The translations under genes and the position numbers were made by a program. A stretch of DNA of 64,000 bases, taken from the NCBI RefSeq assembly GCF_041154505.1, contig NZ_AP028672.1, positions 310,001 through 374,000 on the forward strand. Direction: 5' to 3'. Source of the DNA: Acidovorax sp. A79. Its GTDB lineage: Bacteria; Pseudomonadota; Gammaproteobacteria; Burkholderiales; Burkholderiaceae_C. Shown piece after piece: positions 1 through 7,904 of the stretch. The notes under the pieces are model-generated. The model was not told the origin of the DNA and made no database searches. It saw nothing but the letters and a program-made list of their open reading frames with translations. Every line of letters begins with the position of its first letter. Within the stretch, counting starts at the first letter, position 1.

Positions 1-1
1 C

Positions 2-91
2 CACGATGAATGGCAGCTGCTGCTGCGCATGCTGCGCCGCATGCTGGCCAATGGCGAAGCGCTGCGCCAGCAGCCGCCCGCGCAGCCCTGA
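2..91 (+). CDS. MarR-family regulator, C-terminal end (partial)
   Basis: An open frame enters from the left edge and gives 29 residues before TGA (HDEWQLLLRMLRRMLANGEA...). The amphipathic Leu/Arg-rich helix resembles the last dimerisation helix of MarR regulators. The position directly upstream of an outer-membrane factor/adaptor/MFS pump operon fits a local repressor of the pump. Only the tail is visible and the DNA-binding domain lies outside the window, so the family call rests mainly on context. Confidence 0.55.
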   Translation, partial: HDEWQLLLRMLRRMLANGEALRQQPPAQP

Positions 92-132
92 TCGCGGTGC
101 CCCGTACTTTTTTCGAATCCCTGGAGATTGAC

Positions 133-1602
133 GTGTCCCAACCCACCCCCTTTTCAACCCGCGCCGCCGTGGCGGCCCACTTCGCCGTCTCGGCCGTCGC
201 GCTGGCGGCCGCCCTGTTCCTGGTCGGCTGCGCCAGCCCCGGGCCGGCACACACGCCGCTGGCACAGACCACGCCCGCCGGGGCGGGCCTGAACGCCTCG
301 GCCAGCGAATCGGCCGCCCCGTCGCAGTGGTGGACCACCCTGGGCGACGCACAGCTCAATGCCCTGGTCGACAAGGCCCTGCAGGGCAGCCCCAGCCTGG
401 CCGTGAGCCGCGCCCGCCTGGAGCAGGCCGTGGCGCTGAGCCAGGTGCGCGAAGCCGCCAGCGGCCCGCAGGTGAACCTGGGCGTGGACGCCACGCGCCA
501 GCGCTACACCGCCCACGGCCTGGTGCCCGCCCCGGTGGCCGGCAACACCTACAACAGTGGCACGGTGCAGGCGACGTTCAGCTGGTCGCCCGACTTCTTT
601 GGCCAGCACGCCGCCGAGCTGCAGGCCGCCCTGGGCCAGGCGCGCGCGGCCCAGGCCGATGCTGCCGCGGCAGCCAACACCCTGGCTGCCCAGGTGGGAC
701 GCAGCTACGTGGCCCTGGCGCGCCTGGTGTCGCAACGCGAAGTCGCGGTGCGCGCGCTGGAGCAGCGCGAAGAGCAGCGCCGCCTGACCAATGACCGCGT
801 GGCCGCGGGCCTGGACAGCCAGGTCGAGCTGACCCAGGCCCAGGCCGCCGTGCCCGACGCGCGCACGCAGATCGAGGCGCTGGACGAGCAGATCACCCTG
901 GCGCGCCGCCAAGTGGCCGTGCTCACCGGCCAGGCGCCCGATGCGCTCACCACCCTGACCCCGCAGCTGGCCGCCCTGCAGCCCGCGCCCGTGCCCGAGG
1001 CGCTGGGCGCCGACCTGCTGGGCCGCCGCCCCGACGTGGTGGCCGCGCGCTGGCGCGTGGAAGCCGCCACCCAGGGCGTGAAGGTCGCGCGCACGGAGTT
1101 CTATCCCAACATCAACATCGGCGCCTTCATCGGCCTGAACTCGCTGGGGCTGGACAACCTGTTCAGCGCCGGCTCGCGCCAGATGGGCGTGACGCCCGCG
1201 CTGCGCCTGCCGATCTTCGACGGCGGCCGCTTGCGCGCGCAGCTGGGCGGCCGCCAGGCCGAGCTCGACGCCGCCATCGCCCAGTACAACGGCATGGTGC
1301 TCGACGCGGTCAAGGAAGCCGGCGACGCCATGGCCTCGGTGCAGTCGCTCACGCGCCAGCAGGCGCTGCAGGACGATGCCGCCGCCAGCGCCGAGAAGGC
1401 CTACCGCTTCGCGAAGGAGCGCTACCGCGCGGGCCTGGGCAACTATCTGGTGGTGCTGTCCACCGAAAGCCAGGTGCTCGCCCAGCGCCGCCTGGCCGTG
1501 GACCTGCGCGCGCGCCAGCTCGACACCCGCCTCATGCTGATGAAGGCCCTGGGCGGCGGCTGGACGGACGACACCGACACGCTGCGCACCGCCGCGCGCT
1601 GA
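133..1602 (+). CDS. NodT-family outer-membrane efflux lipoprotein
   Basis: Outer-membrane channel of a tripartite efflux system, carrying drugs from the adaptor/MFS pump across the outer membrane. The GTG at 133 is preferred over an earlier in-frame ATG at 10: GGAG lies 6 nt upstream, and the product then begins with a lipoprotein signal whose lipobox LVGC places the acylated Cys at residue 33. The earlier start would overlap the MarR gene and bury the signal. The 489-residue mature part has two Ala-rich OEP/TolC-type repeats, with the NodT-like RRPDVVAARWRVEAA segment near the middle. The adaptor gene follows after 53 bp, indicating one operon. Substrate cannot be told from sequence. Confidence 0.92.
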   Translation: MSQPTPFSTRAAVAAHFAVSAVALAAALFLVGCASPGPAHTPLAQTTPAGAGLNASASESAAPSQWWTTLGDAQLNALVDKALQGSPSLAVSRARLEQAVALSQVREAASGPQVNLGVDATRQRYTAHGLVPAPVAGNTYNSGTVQATFSWSPDFFGQHAAELQAALGQARAAQADAAAAANTLAAQVGRSYVALARLVSQREVAVRALEQREEQRRLTNDRVAAGLDSQVELTQAQAAVPDARTQIEALDEQITLARRQVAVLTGQAPDALTTLTPQLAALQPAPVPEALGADLLGRRPDVVAARWRVEAATQGVKVARTEFYPNINIGAFIGLNSLGLDNLFSAGSRQMGVTPALRLPIFDGGRLRAQLGGRQAELDAAIAQYNGMVLDAVKEAGDAMASVQSLTRQQALQDDAAASAEKAYRFAKERYRAGLGNYLVVLSTESQVLAQRRLAVDLRARQLDTRLMLMKALGGGWTDDTDTLRTAAR

Positions 1603-1655
1603 TTCCTGGCACACGAAAAACACACACAACAAACACCTACCGAAAGATCACAGCC

Positions 1656-2960
1656 ATGAGCGAACCCCTCACCTCCCAAGAAGCCAACACCGCCCGCCGC
1701 CGGGGCCTGACCCTGATCGCCGCCGCCGTGGCCCTGGCCGCCATCGGCTGGGGCGGCTGGCACTGGGCCAATGGCCGCCATGTGGAGACCACCGACAACG
1801 CCTACGTGGCGGGCAACGTGGTGCAGATCACGCCGCAGATCGGCGGCACCGTGGTCTCCATCGGCGCGGACGACACCGATTACGTGAAGGCCGGCCAGCT
1901 GCTGGTCAAGCTCGACCCCGCCGATGCCCGCGTGGCGCTGGAGCAGGCCGAGGCGCAGCTGGCCCAGACCGTGCGCGAGGTGCGCACCCTGTTCGCCAAC
2001 AACTCCACGTTGAAGGCCCAGGTCAGCCTGCGCAGCGCCGACCTGGCGCGCGCCCAGGCCGATGCCGCGCGCCTGCAGGACGACGTGGCCCGCCGCGCCC
2101 CGCTGATGGCCAGCGGCGCCGTGGGCAAGGAAGAGTTCCAGCACGCCAATGCCCAGGTCACGGCCGCCAGGAGCACCGTGGCCGCCGCCCAGGCCGCCGT
2201 GGTGGCCGCGCAGGAGCAACTGGCCGCCAGCCAGACGCAGACCGAAGGCACCTCCATCGAGCAGCACCCCAACGTGCAGCGCGCCTCGGCACGCGTGCGC
2301 GAGGCCTACCTGGCCGTGCAGCGCGCCCAGCTGGTGGCGCCGCTCGACGGCCATGTGGCCAAGCGCGGTGTGCAGGTGGGCCAGCGCGTGCAGGCAGGTG
2401 CCCCGCTGATGACGCTGGTGGCCCTGAACGACCTGTGGGTGGACGCCAACTTCAAGGAAAGCCAGCTGCAGAACCTGCGCATCGGCCAGCCCGCCGAGCT
2501 GGTGGCCGACGTATACGGCACCAAGGTCGTCTACCACGGCAAGGTCGCCGGCCTGGGTGCCGGCACGGGCGCCGCCTTCGCGCTGCTGCCCGCGCAAAAC
2601 GCCACGGGCAACTGGATCAAGGTGGTGCAGCGCGTGCCCGTGCGCATTGCCCTCGACCCCAAGGAAGTCAGCGAACACGCCTTGCGCGTGGGCCTGTCGA
2701 TGGACGTGAAGGTGGACACGGCCGACCAGAGCGGCAAGACCCTGTCCGACACCCAGCGCACCACGCCCGTGGCCGCCACCGCCGTGTTCGACGCGCAGTT
2801 CAAGGCCGCCGACGACGAGGTGGCCCAGATCATCGCCGCCAACCTGGGCCGCAAGGCCCTGGCCGTGGCCTCGCCCAAGGTGGTCCAGACGCCGGGCGGC
2901 AGCGCCGGGCAGGCACAGAACCACGCCTCCGCCCCCGTGCGCGCCCCTGTGGTGCAGTAA
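1656..2960 (+). CDS. HlyD/EmrA-family efflux adaptor (membrane fusion protein)
   Basis: 434-residue periplasmic adaptor linking the MFS pump to the outer-membrane channel. The N-terminus is cytoplasmic, followed by one membrane anchor at about 17-36. A barrel-sandwich (biotinyl-lipoyl) half begins with TTDNAYVAGNVVQITPQIGG, typical of EmrA. A long Ala/Gln-rich coiled-coil hairpin spans about 90-215, and the second lipoyl half contains VAPLDGHVAKRGVQVGQRV. Length is close to EmrA (about 390) with a longer C-terminal tail. The gene starts 53 bp after the channel gene and is followed 15 bp later by the pump, so all three are probably co-transcribed. Confidence 0.94.
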   Translation: MSEPLTSQEANTARRRGLTLIAAAVALAAIGWGGWHWANGRHVETTDNAYVAGNVVQITPQIGGTVVSIGADDTDYVKAGQLLVKLDPADARVALEQAEAQLAQTVREVRTLFANNSTLKAQVSLRSADLARAQADAARLQDDVARRAPLMASGAVGKEEFQHANAQVTAARSTVAAAQAAVVAAQEQLAASQTQTEGTSIEQHPNVQRASARVREAYLAVQRAQLVAPLDGHVAKRGVQVGQRVQAGAPLMTLVALNDLWVDANFKESQLQNLRIGQPAELVADVYGTKVVYHGKVAGLGAGTGAAFALLPAQNATGNWIKVVQRVPVRIALDPKEVSEHALRVGLSMDVKVDTADQSGKTLSDTQRTTPVAATAVFDAQFKAADDEVAQIIAANLGRKALAVASPKVVQTPGGSAGQAQNHASAPVRAPVVQ

Positions 2961-2975
2961 GCCGGAGTCTTTTCC

Positions 2976-4610
2976 ATGACTGCCGCCAACCCCACCGCGG
3001 ACCAGGCCGGCGCCTCGGCGCTGCCCGCCGCGCCGCCGCCGCCAGCCGCCCCGCCCGGGCCGCCTGCGGCCTACCCCCCGCTGCAGGGCACGGCCCTGCT
3101 GCTGGGCACGCTGTCGCTGTCGCTGGCCACGTTCATGAACGTGCTGGACTCGTCCATCGCCAACGTCTCCATCCCCGCCATTGCCGGTGACCTGGGCGTG
3201 AGCCCGGGCCAGGGCACCTGGGTCATCACCAGCTTCGGCGTGGCCAACGCCATCTCGGTGCCGCTCACGGGCTGGCTCACGCAGCGTTTCGGCGCGGTGC
3301 GGCTGTTCACCATGAGCGTGCTGCTGTTCGTGCTCACCTCCTGGCTGTGCGGCTTCGCCTCGTCGCTGGAGATGCTGGTCTTCTTTCGCGTGCTGCAGGG
3401 CCTGGTCGCCGGGCCGATGATCCCGCTGTCGCAGACGCTGCTCCTGGCCAGTTACCCGCGTGCCCTCGCCGGAACGGCGCTGGCCCTGTGGGGCGTGACC
3501 ACGCTGGTCGCGCCCGTGGTGGGGCCGCTCCTGGGCGGGTGGATCACGGACAACATCTCCTGGCCGTGGATCTTCTACATCAACGTGCCCGTGGGGCTGC
3601 TGGCCGGCGTGCTCACCTGGGGCATCTACCGCAAGCGCGAGACCACGATCCGCAAGCTGCCGATCGACACCGTCGGCCTGTCCCTGCTGGTGCTGTGGGT
3701 GGGTGCGCTGCAGCTCATGCTCGACAAGGGCAAGGAGCTCGACTGGTTCGCCTCCAACGAGATCATCGTGATGGCCGTCGTCGCCGTGGTGGCGTTCGCC
3801 GTGTTCCTGGTCTGGGAGCTCACCGACAAGCACCCGGTGGTGGACCTCAAGCTCTTCAAGGGCCGCAACTTCACCTTCGGCGCGCTCGCGCTGTCGGTGG
3901 CCTATGCCCTCTTCTTCGGCAACGTGGTGCTGCTGCCGCTGTGGCTGCAGCAGTGGATGGGCTACACCGCCACCTCGGCCGGCATGGCGCTGGCGCCGGT
4001 GGGCATCTTCGCCATCCTGCTCACGCCGCTGGTGGGCCGCAAGGTCGGCCAGTGGGACCCCCGGCGCATGGCGACGGGCGCGTTCATCGTGTTCGGCATC
4101 GTGCTGTGGATGCGTTCGCAGTTCACCGTGCAGACCGACTTCATCCACATCCTGATCCCCACGCTGCTGCAGGGTGCGGCCATGGCGTTCTTCTTCATCC
4201 CGCTGACCACGCTGACGCTGGCAGGGGTGGCGCCCGAGCGCATTCCGGCCGCCGCCGGGCTGAGCAACTTCGTGCGCATCACCGCCGGGGCCATGGGCAC
4301 GTCCATCGCCACCACGCTGTGGGAAAGCCGCGCCGCCATGCACCACGCGCACCTGACCGAGGGCCTGGTGCAGGGCCAGGGCGTGTTCGCCATCACGCTG
4401 GATAACCTGATGGCATCGGGCCTGACACAGTTGCAGGCGCTGGCGCAGGTGAACCGCCTGATCGACCAGCAGGCGTTCACCCGCGCGGCCAACGACATCT
4501 TCCTCGGATCGGCCGGGCTGTTCCTGCTGCTGATCGGGCTGATCTGGCTGACCAGGCGGCCGCCCAGGGCCCAGGGCCCGGGCGCCGCCGACGCGGCCGG
4601 AGCGCATTGA
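2976..4610 (+). CDS. DHA2-family MFS multidrug transporter (EmrB/FarB-like)
   Basis: Inner-membrane proton-driven drug exporter, 544 residues. A Pro/Ala-rich N-terminal tail is followed by 14 predicted hydrophobic segments. The first contains the DHA2 signature VLDSSIANVSIPAIAGDLG, and a later one has the antiporter motif C-like stretch GVTTLVAPVVGPLLGGW. The product ends with a short cytoplasmic Arg/Pro tail. It is the last gene of the channel-adaptor-pump operon; a family A repeat copy lies 40 bp downstream. EmrB and FarB exporters of hydrophobic drugs or fatty acids share this architecture, but the substrate here is unknown. Confidence 0.95.
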   Translation: MTAANPTADQAGASALPAAPPPPAAPPGPPAAYPPLQGTALLLGTLSLSLATFMNVLDSSIANVSIPAIAGDLGVSPGQGTWVITSFGVANAISVPLTGWLTQRFGAVRLFTMSVLLFVLTSWLCGFASSLEMLVFFRVLQGLVAGPMIPLSQTLLLASYPRALAGTALALWGVTTLVAPVVGPLLGGWITDNISWPWIFYINVPVGLLAGVLTWGIYRKRETTIRKLPIDTVGLSLLVLWVGALQLMLDKGKELDWFASNEIIVMAVVAVVAFAVFLVWELTDKHPVVDLKLFKGRNFTFGALALSVAYALFFGNVVLLPLWLQQWMGYTATSAGMALAPVGIFAILLTPLVGRKVGQWDPRRMATGAFIVFGIVLWMRSQFTVQTDFIHILIPTLLQGAAMAFFFIPLTTLTLAGVAPERIPAAAGLSNFVRITAGAMGTSIATTLWESRAAMHHAHLTEGLVQGQGVFAITLDNLMASGLTQLQALAQVNRLIDQQAFTRAANDIFLGSAGLFLLLIGLIWLTRRPPRAQGPGAADAAGAH

Positions 4611-4650
4611 GGGCCTGCGGGCCGGCAGCAGCTGAATAACACCGGAAAAT

Positions 4651-4705
4651 GGCTGCAGCGCTTTAACAACAAGCGCTAGCAGCTATTTTTTTTATAGCAT
4701 TCAAG
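4651..4705 (-). repeat. Dispersed repeat family A, copy 1
   Basis: Intergenic copy downstream of the MFS pump gene. It contains the paired core AGCGCTT...AAGCGCTAGC and the AGCTAT/TATAGC flank with a run of T. Orientation is defined by the TATAGCTGC end. Confidence 0.75.
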
Positions 4706-4850
4706 CCACCTGCCGCGCCCTGCGGCACTGCGCGGCCTCCCACAGGCCACGTCGGAAAAACCTGACCTCCAGGCGGGCGCGGCACCTTCGGCCGCACCCC
4801 GGGGGGCGCCCCAACAATGCAGTCACCGCAACACACAACAAGGAACTGCC

Positions 4851-5009
4851 ATGTCCCTCTCGCTGATTCTGCTGATCGTCCTCATCCTCATCCTGGTTGG
4901 CGCACTGCCAACCTGGGGCCACAGCCGCTCATGGGGCTACGGACCCAGCGGCGGGATCGGGCTGGTGGTGCTGATTCTCGTGATCCTGCTGCTGATGGGC
5001 AGGATATGA
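4851..5009 (+). CDS. DUF3309-type small membrane protein
   Basis: 52-residue protein beginning MSLSLILLIVLILILVGALP, with two hydrophobic helices separated by a Trp/Gly/Ser turn (TWGHSRSWGYGPSGG) and a second helix ending LLLMGRI. This Leu/Ile-rich two-helix layout with the central W-x-Y-G-P-S-G-G turn is characteristic of DUF3309. AAGGA lies about 6 nt before the ATG. Function is unknown; related genes are often found among stress genes. A strong terminator follows, so the gene is probably transcribed alone. Confidence 0.8.
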   Translation: MSLSLILLIVLILILVGALPTWGHSRSWGYGPSGGIGLVVLILVILLLMGRI

Positions 5010-5084
5010 CGACGACGCCTCCCGGCTGAGGCTGGGGGCCCTGCTCCCGCAAGGGGGTGGAGGCACCTGTCGGCCCCGCAAGAG

Positions 5085-5116
5085 AACGGCGCTTCCTTGG
5101 AAGCGCCGTTTTTTTA
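5085..5116 (+). terminator. Rho-independent terminator after the DUF3309 gene
   Basis: Near-perfect inverted repeat AACGGCGCTTCC / GGAAGCGCCGTT with a very short loop, followed by a T7 run on the plus strand. Confidence 0.85.
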
Positions 5117-5161
5117 TGCCCGTTGGCGGCACCGGGTTCGATGCCCCTGCGGCCTGGCTTT

Positions 5162-5737
5162 TCACGCCCGGCGCTGGCCCGCTGCCGCGAAGGCTGTCGA
5201 GAACGCCGCGAACTCCTTCTGCGCCACCGTGCCATCCGCGTTGCCGCCCTGGTCCATGAGCTGCATCACCGCCTGCGAAAAACCACTGCCCGCCTGGGCG
5301 CCCTTGGTACTGGCCAGGCCCTTGAGGAATTCATCCTGCGAGATGGATCCGTCCTTGTTGGTGTCAAAACCTGCCGTCAGCTGCTCGGTTTGGGCCTCGG
5401 TGGCACCAAAGCGGGCAAGCAGGTCCCGAAAATCCTCCCTGGAGACCAACCGGCCGCCCGGTGCGCCGGAAGCCCCCGCCGGCACCGAACCGCCGCCCCG
5501 CCCCACCACGCCCACGGCGGGGCCGTCGAGTTTGCCCTGCGAGACCAGAATGCCTTTTTCTGCAAACCCCGCCAATGCCTCGGCCTGCGGACTCAGGGTG
5601 AGGACCGTGGAGGGCTCAGGCTCGGTCGCGCCAGCGCCGCGCCGCGATGCGGCGGATTTGCCCGGCCCGCTGGAGGCTGCGTTGAAGATCAGAGAGGCTA
5701 CGGACGCAAGGCCGGAGATAAGAGGTGACATCGCCAT
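5162..5737 (-). CDS. EF-hand domain protein
   Basis: About 190-residue Ala/Gly-rich protein with a C-terminal calcium-binding pair. The canonical loop D125-T-N-K-D-G-S-I-S-Q-D-E136 has all usual ligand positions. A second loop at D162-E175 (DQGGNADGTVAQKE) is two residues too long and probably weak, and the LVSREDF segment near 97 looks like half of another hand. The first 25 residues are mildly hydrophobic, but no clear cleavage site is seen. Two ATGs are possible; the inner one at 5731 has AGGAG about 9 nt upstream and is likelier than 5737. No operon partner. A calcium sensor or buffer is plausible, not proven. Confidence 0.75.
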   Translation of the reverse strand: MAMSPLISGLASVASLIFNAASSGPGKSAASRRGAGATEPEPSTVLTLSPQAEALAGFAEKGILVSQGKLDGPAVGVVGRGGGSVPAGASGAPGGRLVSREDFRDLLARFGATEAQTEQLTAGFDTNKDGSISQDEFLKGLASTKGAQAGSGFSQAVMQLMDQGGNADGTVAQKEFAAFSTAFAAAGQRRA

Positions 5738-6066
5738 GGACTCCTGTGGGGCAAAGCCCGGTGTCCTGGCCCTTCCTGCTGGTCCTTGCTTGGAGAAGAC
5801 AAAAGGACAAGGCCACCGTGATCACCGCTTCGCCCAGGACATGAAGGGTACGCCGCGCCCCACGACGCAGTGGCAGGATGAAAGCACCCTTTGGACCCCA
5901 TTTCGGCACCTGTCCGGCACCTGTCAGGCACATCCCGGCTGCGATGCGGCGCTCCGTGCCCCAGCGTTGGAGCACGCCGGCGTCTCGCCTGCCCGGCGCG
6001 GGGACAAACCCGGAGGCTGGATGCCCCGGCGGCCCGCCGCAGTCGGCGTGCGCCCAGGGCCCTGCC
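5738..6066. other. Intergenic region, no gene recognised
   Basis: About 330 bp upstream of the EF-hand gene and downstream of the thioesterase gene. Open frames here have no signal, domain or ribosome-binding site that I can support. A short direct repeat of CGGCACCTGTC lies at about 5904-5925. Confidence 0.5.
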
Positions 6067-6528
6067 CTACGGGTAACCCGGCCCGAACGCCACGAACTCT
6101 CCTTCCAGCCGCCCCGCTGGCCGCCCATCGCAGTGCAGCGCCGACGCCTGCACGATCCGGCCCAGCCCCTTGCGCTGCAGCATCCGGGTGAAAGAGCGCC
6201 AGGCCTGCGGCGTGGGCGCCTGCGCCACGGCGGTGAAGGCGCCGGCCATGGGCGCGAGGTAGTCCATGGTGTTGCGCTGGATCACCAGGCGGCTGCCCAG
6301 TTGCTCGGCCGACAGGCGCAGGTGCAGCATCGACCAGGCGGCCAGGATCGCCACGGCCGATGCGCTGCCGCCAAACACCGTATCGCGGTGGTTGATGTTG
6401 GGCCCCAGCGGAGCGGCCAGCACCACCTGCTGCGGCGTGGCGTCGACCACCGTCACCTCCATGGCGTGGGACAGGGGAATGTGCTGGTGCAGATAGGCTT
6501 GGAGGTCAAGGGGAGTCACGGCGTGCAT
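6067..6528 (-). CDS. YiiD C-terminal-type hotdog thioesterase
   Basis: 153-residue protein starting MHAVTPLDLQAYLHQHIPLS. The pattern MEVTVVDATPQQVVLAAPLGPNIN, then TVFGGSASAVAILAAWSML and NTMDYLAPMAG, matches the putative thioesterase domain found at the C-terminus of YiiD and in stand-alone proteins. That domain has a hotdog fold with a conserved G-P-N-x-N and x-V-F-G-G-S core. It is probably cytoplasmic and acts on an acyl-CoA or acyl-ACP, with the natural substrate unknown. I chose the ATG at 6528 because upstream residues in this frame are low-complexity and not conserved-looking. No close partner gene; the broken patatin lies just upstream on the same strand. Confidence 0.82.
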   Translation of the reverse strand: MHAVTPLDLQAYLHQHIPLSHAMEVTVVDATPQQVVLAAPLGPNINHRDTVFGGSASAVAILAAWSMLHLRLSAEQLGSRLVIQRNTMDYLAPMAGAFTAVAQAPTPQAWRSFTRMLQRKGLGRIVQASALHCDGRPAGRLEGEFVAFGPGYP

Positions 6529-6538
6529 TCTGAATGGG

Positions 6539-6865
6539 TCACGGGGAAGCGGTGGCGGAAGTGTGGCCCGCCGCAAGCCGCCACTTTGCCACGGCGGGCC
6601 GCAGGGGCGCCGCTTTCAGGCCGGGCCGGCCCGCATGGGCAGCCTCACGCAAGGGGTGGACGGGCTGCACAAGGGCGCTGCGCCTGCCTGTCCACGATGG
6701 CAGCCGCCGCCTGCGGCAACTGCGCGGTCTGGTAGTCCGCGACAGCAGCAGCACGTCCGGCCAGCCCGCGATCTGCGGATGGCCGTTGAGCCGCGCGAGC
6801 AGCCGTGCCGTGATCAGGCCGCGCAGGCCGCCGCCGTCCAGGCTCAATATCCGGTACTTGGCCAT
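6539..6865 (-). pseudogene. Patatin-like phospholipase, truncated remnant
   Basis: The first 40 or so residues, MAKYRILSLDGGGLRGLITA then RLLARLNGHPQIAGWPD, are the typical start of a bacterial patatin: beta strand followed by the DGGGxRG oxyanion-hole motif. The catalytic GTSTGG serine motif that should come about 20 residues later is absent. The sequence becomes a low-complexity Arg/Pro frame ending at 6539, so at most 108 residues remain of a family usually near 300 or more. AAGGAGA lies 7 nt upstream of the ATG at 6865, so the translation start survives. The gene appears to have lost its catalytic body by deletion and is unlikely to be functional. Confidence 0.75.
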
Positions 6866-6955
6866 CACAGGTCTCCTTCATCGGCGATGCCGCCGTGCCA
6901 GGGCCCCGCGGCGCAATCACCGGCGCCGGGACACGCGGCACTGCAAAAAATTCAT

Positions 6956-7012
6956 GAAAAGCGCCTGCAAGGCTTTTTCATCAAGCGCCAGCAGCTCCCG
7001 AATCAATAGCAC
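6956..7012 (-). repeat. Dispersed repeat family A, copy 2, overlapping the LysR 3' end
   Basis: On the minus strand, GCTATTGATTCGGGAGCTGC then TGGCGCTTGATG follows the family A pattern (TTGATAGCTGC, then GGCGCTTGATGG). The copy supplies the last codons and the TGA stop of the LysR gene. Confidence 0.6.
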
Positions 7013-7904
7013 CAATGGAAGGCAGCAGCAACCCTTGCCGGGCCGCCACGGCCTCGCGCAAGAACGCCCAGGTGGCCTGCATGCGCGCCACGTGCTTGTT
7101 CTCGGCGGGCATCGACATCCAGAACGTGCGCTGGAACCGCGCCACCCCGGGCAGCACCGGGACCAGCGAGGGATCTTGGGCCGCCACGAACGCGGGCAGC
7201 ACCGCCAGCCCGGCACCGGCGCGCGCCGCCTCGTACTGCGCGAGGATGCTCGTGCTGCGCAGCACGAAATGCGCGGGGCGGTGCAGCTCGTCGAGGATCT
7301 GCAGTTCCTTGCTGAACAGCAGGTCGTCCACATAGCTGATGAAGGTGTGGCCGCGCAGGTCGTCGGCCGTGTGGACGGGCGCATGGCCGGCGAGGTAGTC
7401 GCGCGCGCCGTAGAGCTGCAACACATAGTCGGTGAGCTTGACCACCAGCACCGCGCCCCGCACGGGGCGCTCCAGGGAGATCACGATGTCCGCCTCGCGC
7501 CGCGACAGGTGCACCAGGCGGGGCAGCGCCAGAAGGTCCACCACCAGGCCCGGGTGGTTCTGTGCGAAGCGGGCCAGCTGCGGCGCGAGGATCAGGTTGC
7601 CAAAACCCTCGGTGGTGCCGATGCGCACCAGGCCGTGCAGCCCTTGCCGCACACCAGGCGCCGCACTCTCCACCGCGAGGAACGCGGCCTCCATGGCCTC
7701 CACCTTGGGCATCAGCTGCCGCCCTGCTTCCGTGAGCCGGTGGCCCCCGGCTTCACGGGCGAAAAGGGCCGATCCCACCTGTTTCTCCAGCGCCTGCAGG
7801 CGGCGCGACACGGTGGTGTGCTCCACGCCCAGGCGGCGTGCGGCGCCCACCAGCGTGCCGGCGCGCGCGAGCTCCAGAAAGTAGCGGAAATGATCCCAAT
7901 CCAT
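6981..7904 (-). CDS. LysR-family transcriptional regulator
   Basis: 307 residues starting MDWDHFRYFLELARAGTLVG. The N-terminal winged helix-turn-helix (about 1-60) contains GAARRLGVEHTTVSRRLQAL, and a LysR substrate-binding domain follows (about 90-295). The ATG at 7904 gives the canonical LysR length; an upstream in-frame start at 7964 adds 20 atypical residues. The C-terminus reads GAIDSGAAGA and lies inside a family A repeat, so the natural end of the protein has probably been replaced. The target is unknown. The gene is divergent from the collagen operon across a 440-bp gap, which makes that operon a possible target, but this is only positional. Confidence 0.9.
   Translation of the reverse strand: MDWDHFRYFLELARAGTLVGAARRLGVEHTTVSRRLQALEKQVGSALFAREAGGHRLTEAGRQLMPKVEAMEAAFLAVESAAPGVRQGLHGLVRIGTTEGFGNLILAPQLARFAQNHPGLVVDLLALPRLVHLSRREADIVISLERPVRGAVLVVKLTDYVLQLYGARDYLAGHAPVHTADDLRGHTFISYVDDLLFSKELQILDELHRPAHFVLRSTSILAQYEAARAGAGLAVLPAFVAAQDPSLVPVLPGVARFQRTFWMSMPAENKHVARMQATWAFLREAVAARQGLLLPSIGAIDSGAAGA

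Noticed and set aside
1443..4607. Open frame of over 1000 codons on the minus strand opposite the efflux operon
   Set aside because: Rich in His, Gln, Gly and Arg with no domain, and fully antisense to three clearly recognised genes. High GC removes stop codons from the antisense frame.
6539..6865. CBASS or patatin-effector defence gene
   Set aside because: Only the first 43 or so residues of the patatin remain, no cyclase gene is present, and the catalytic serine motif is missing.
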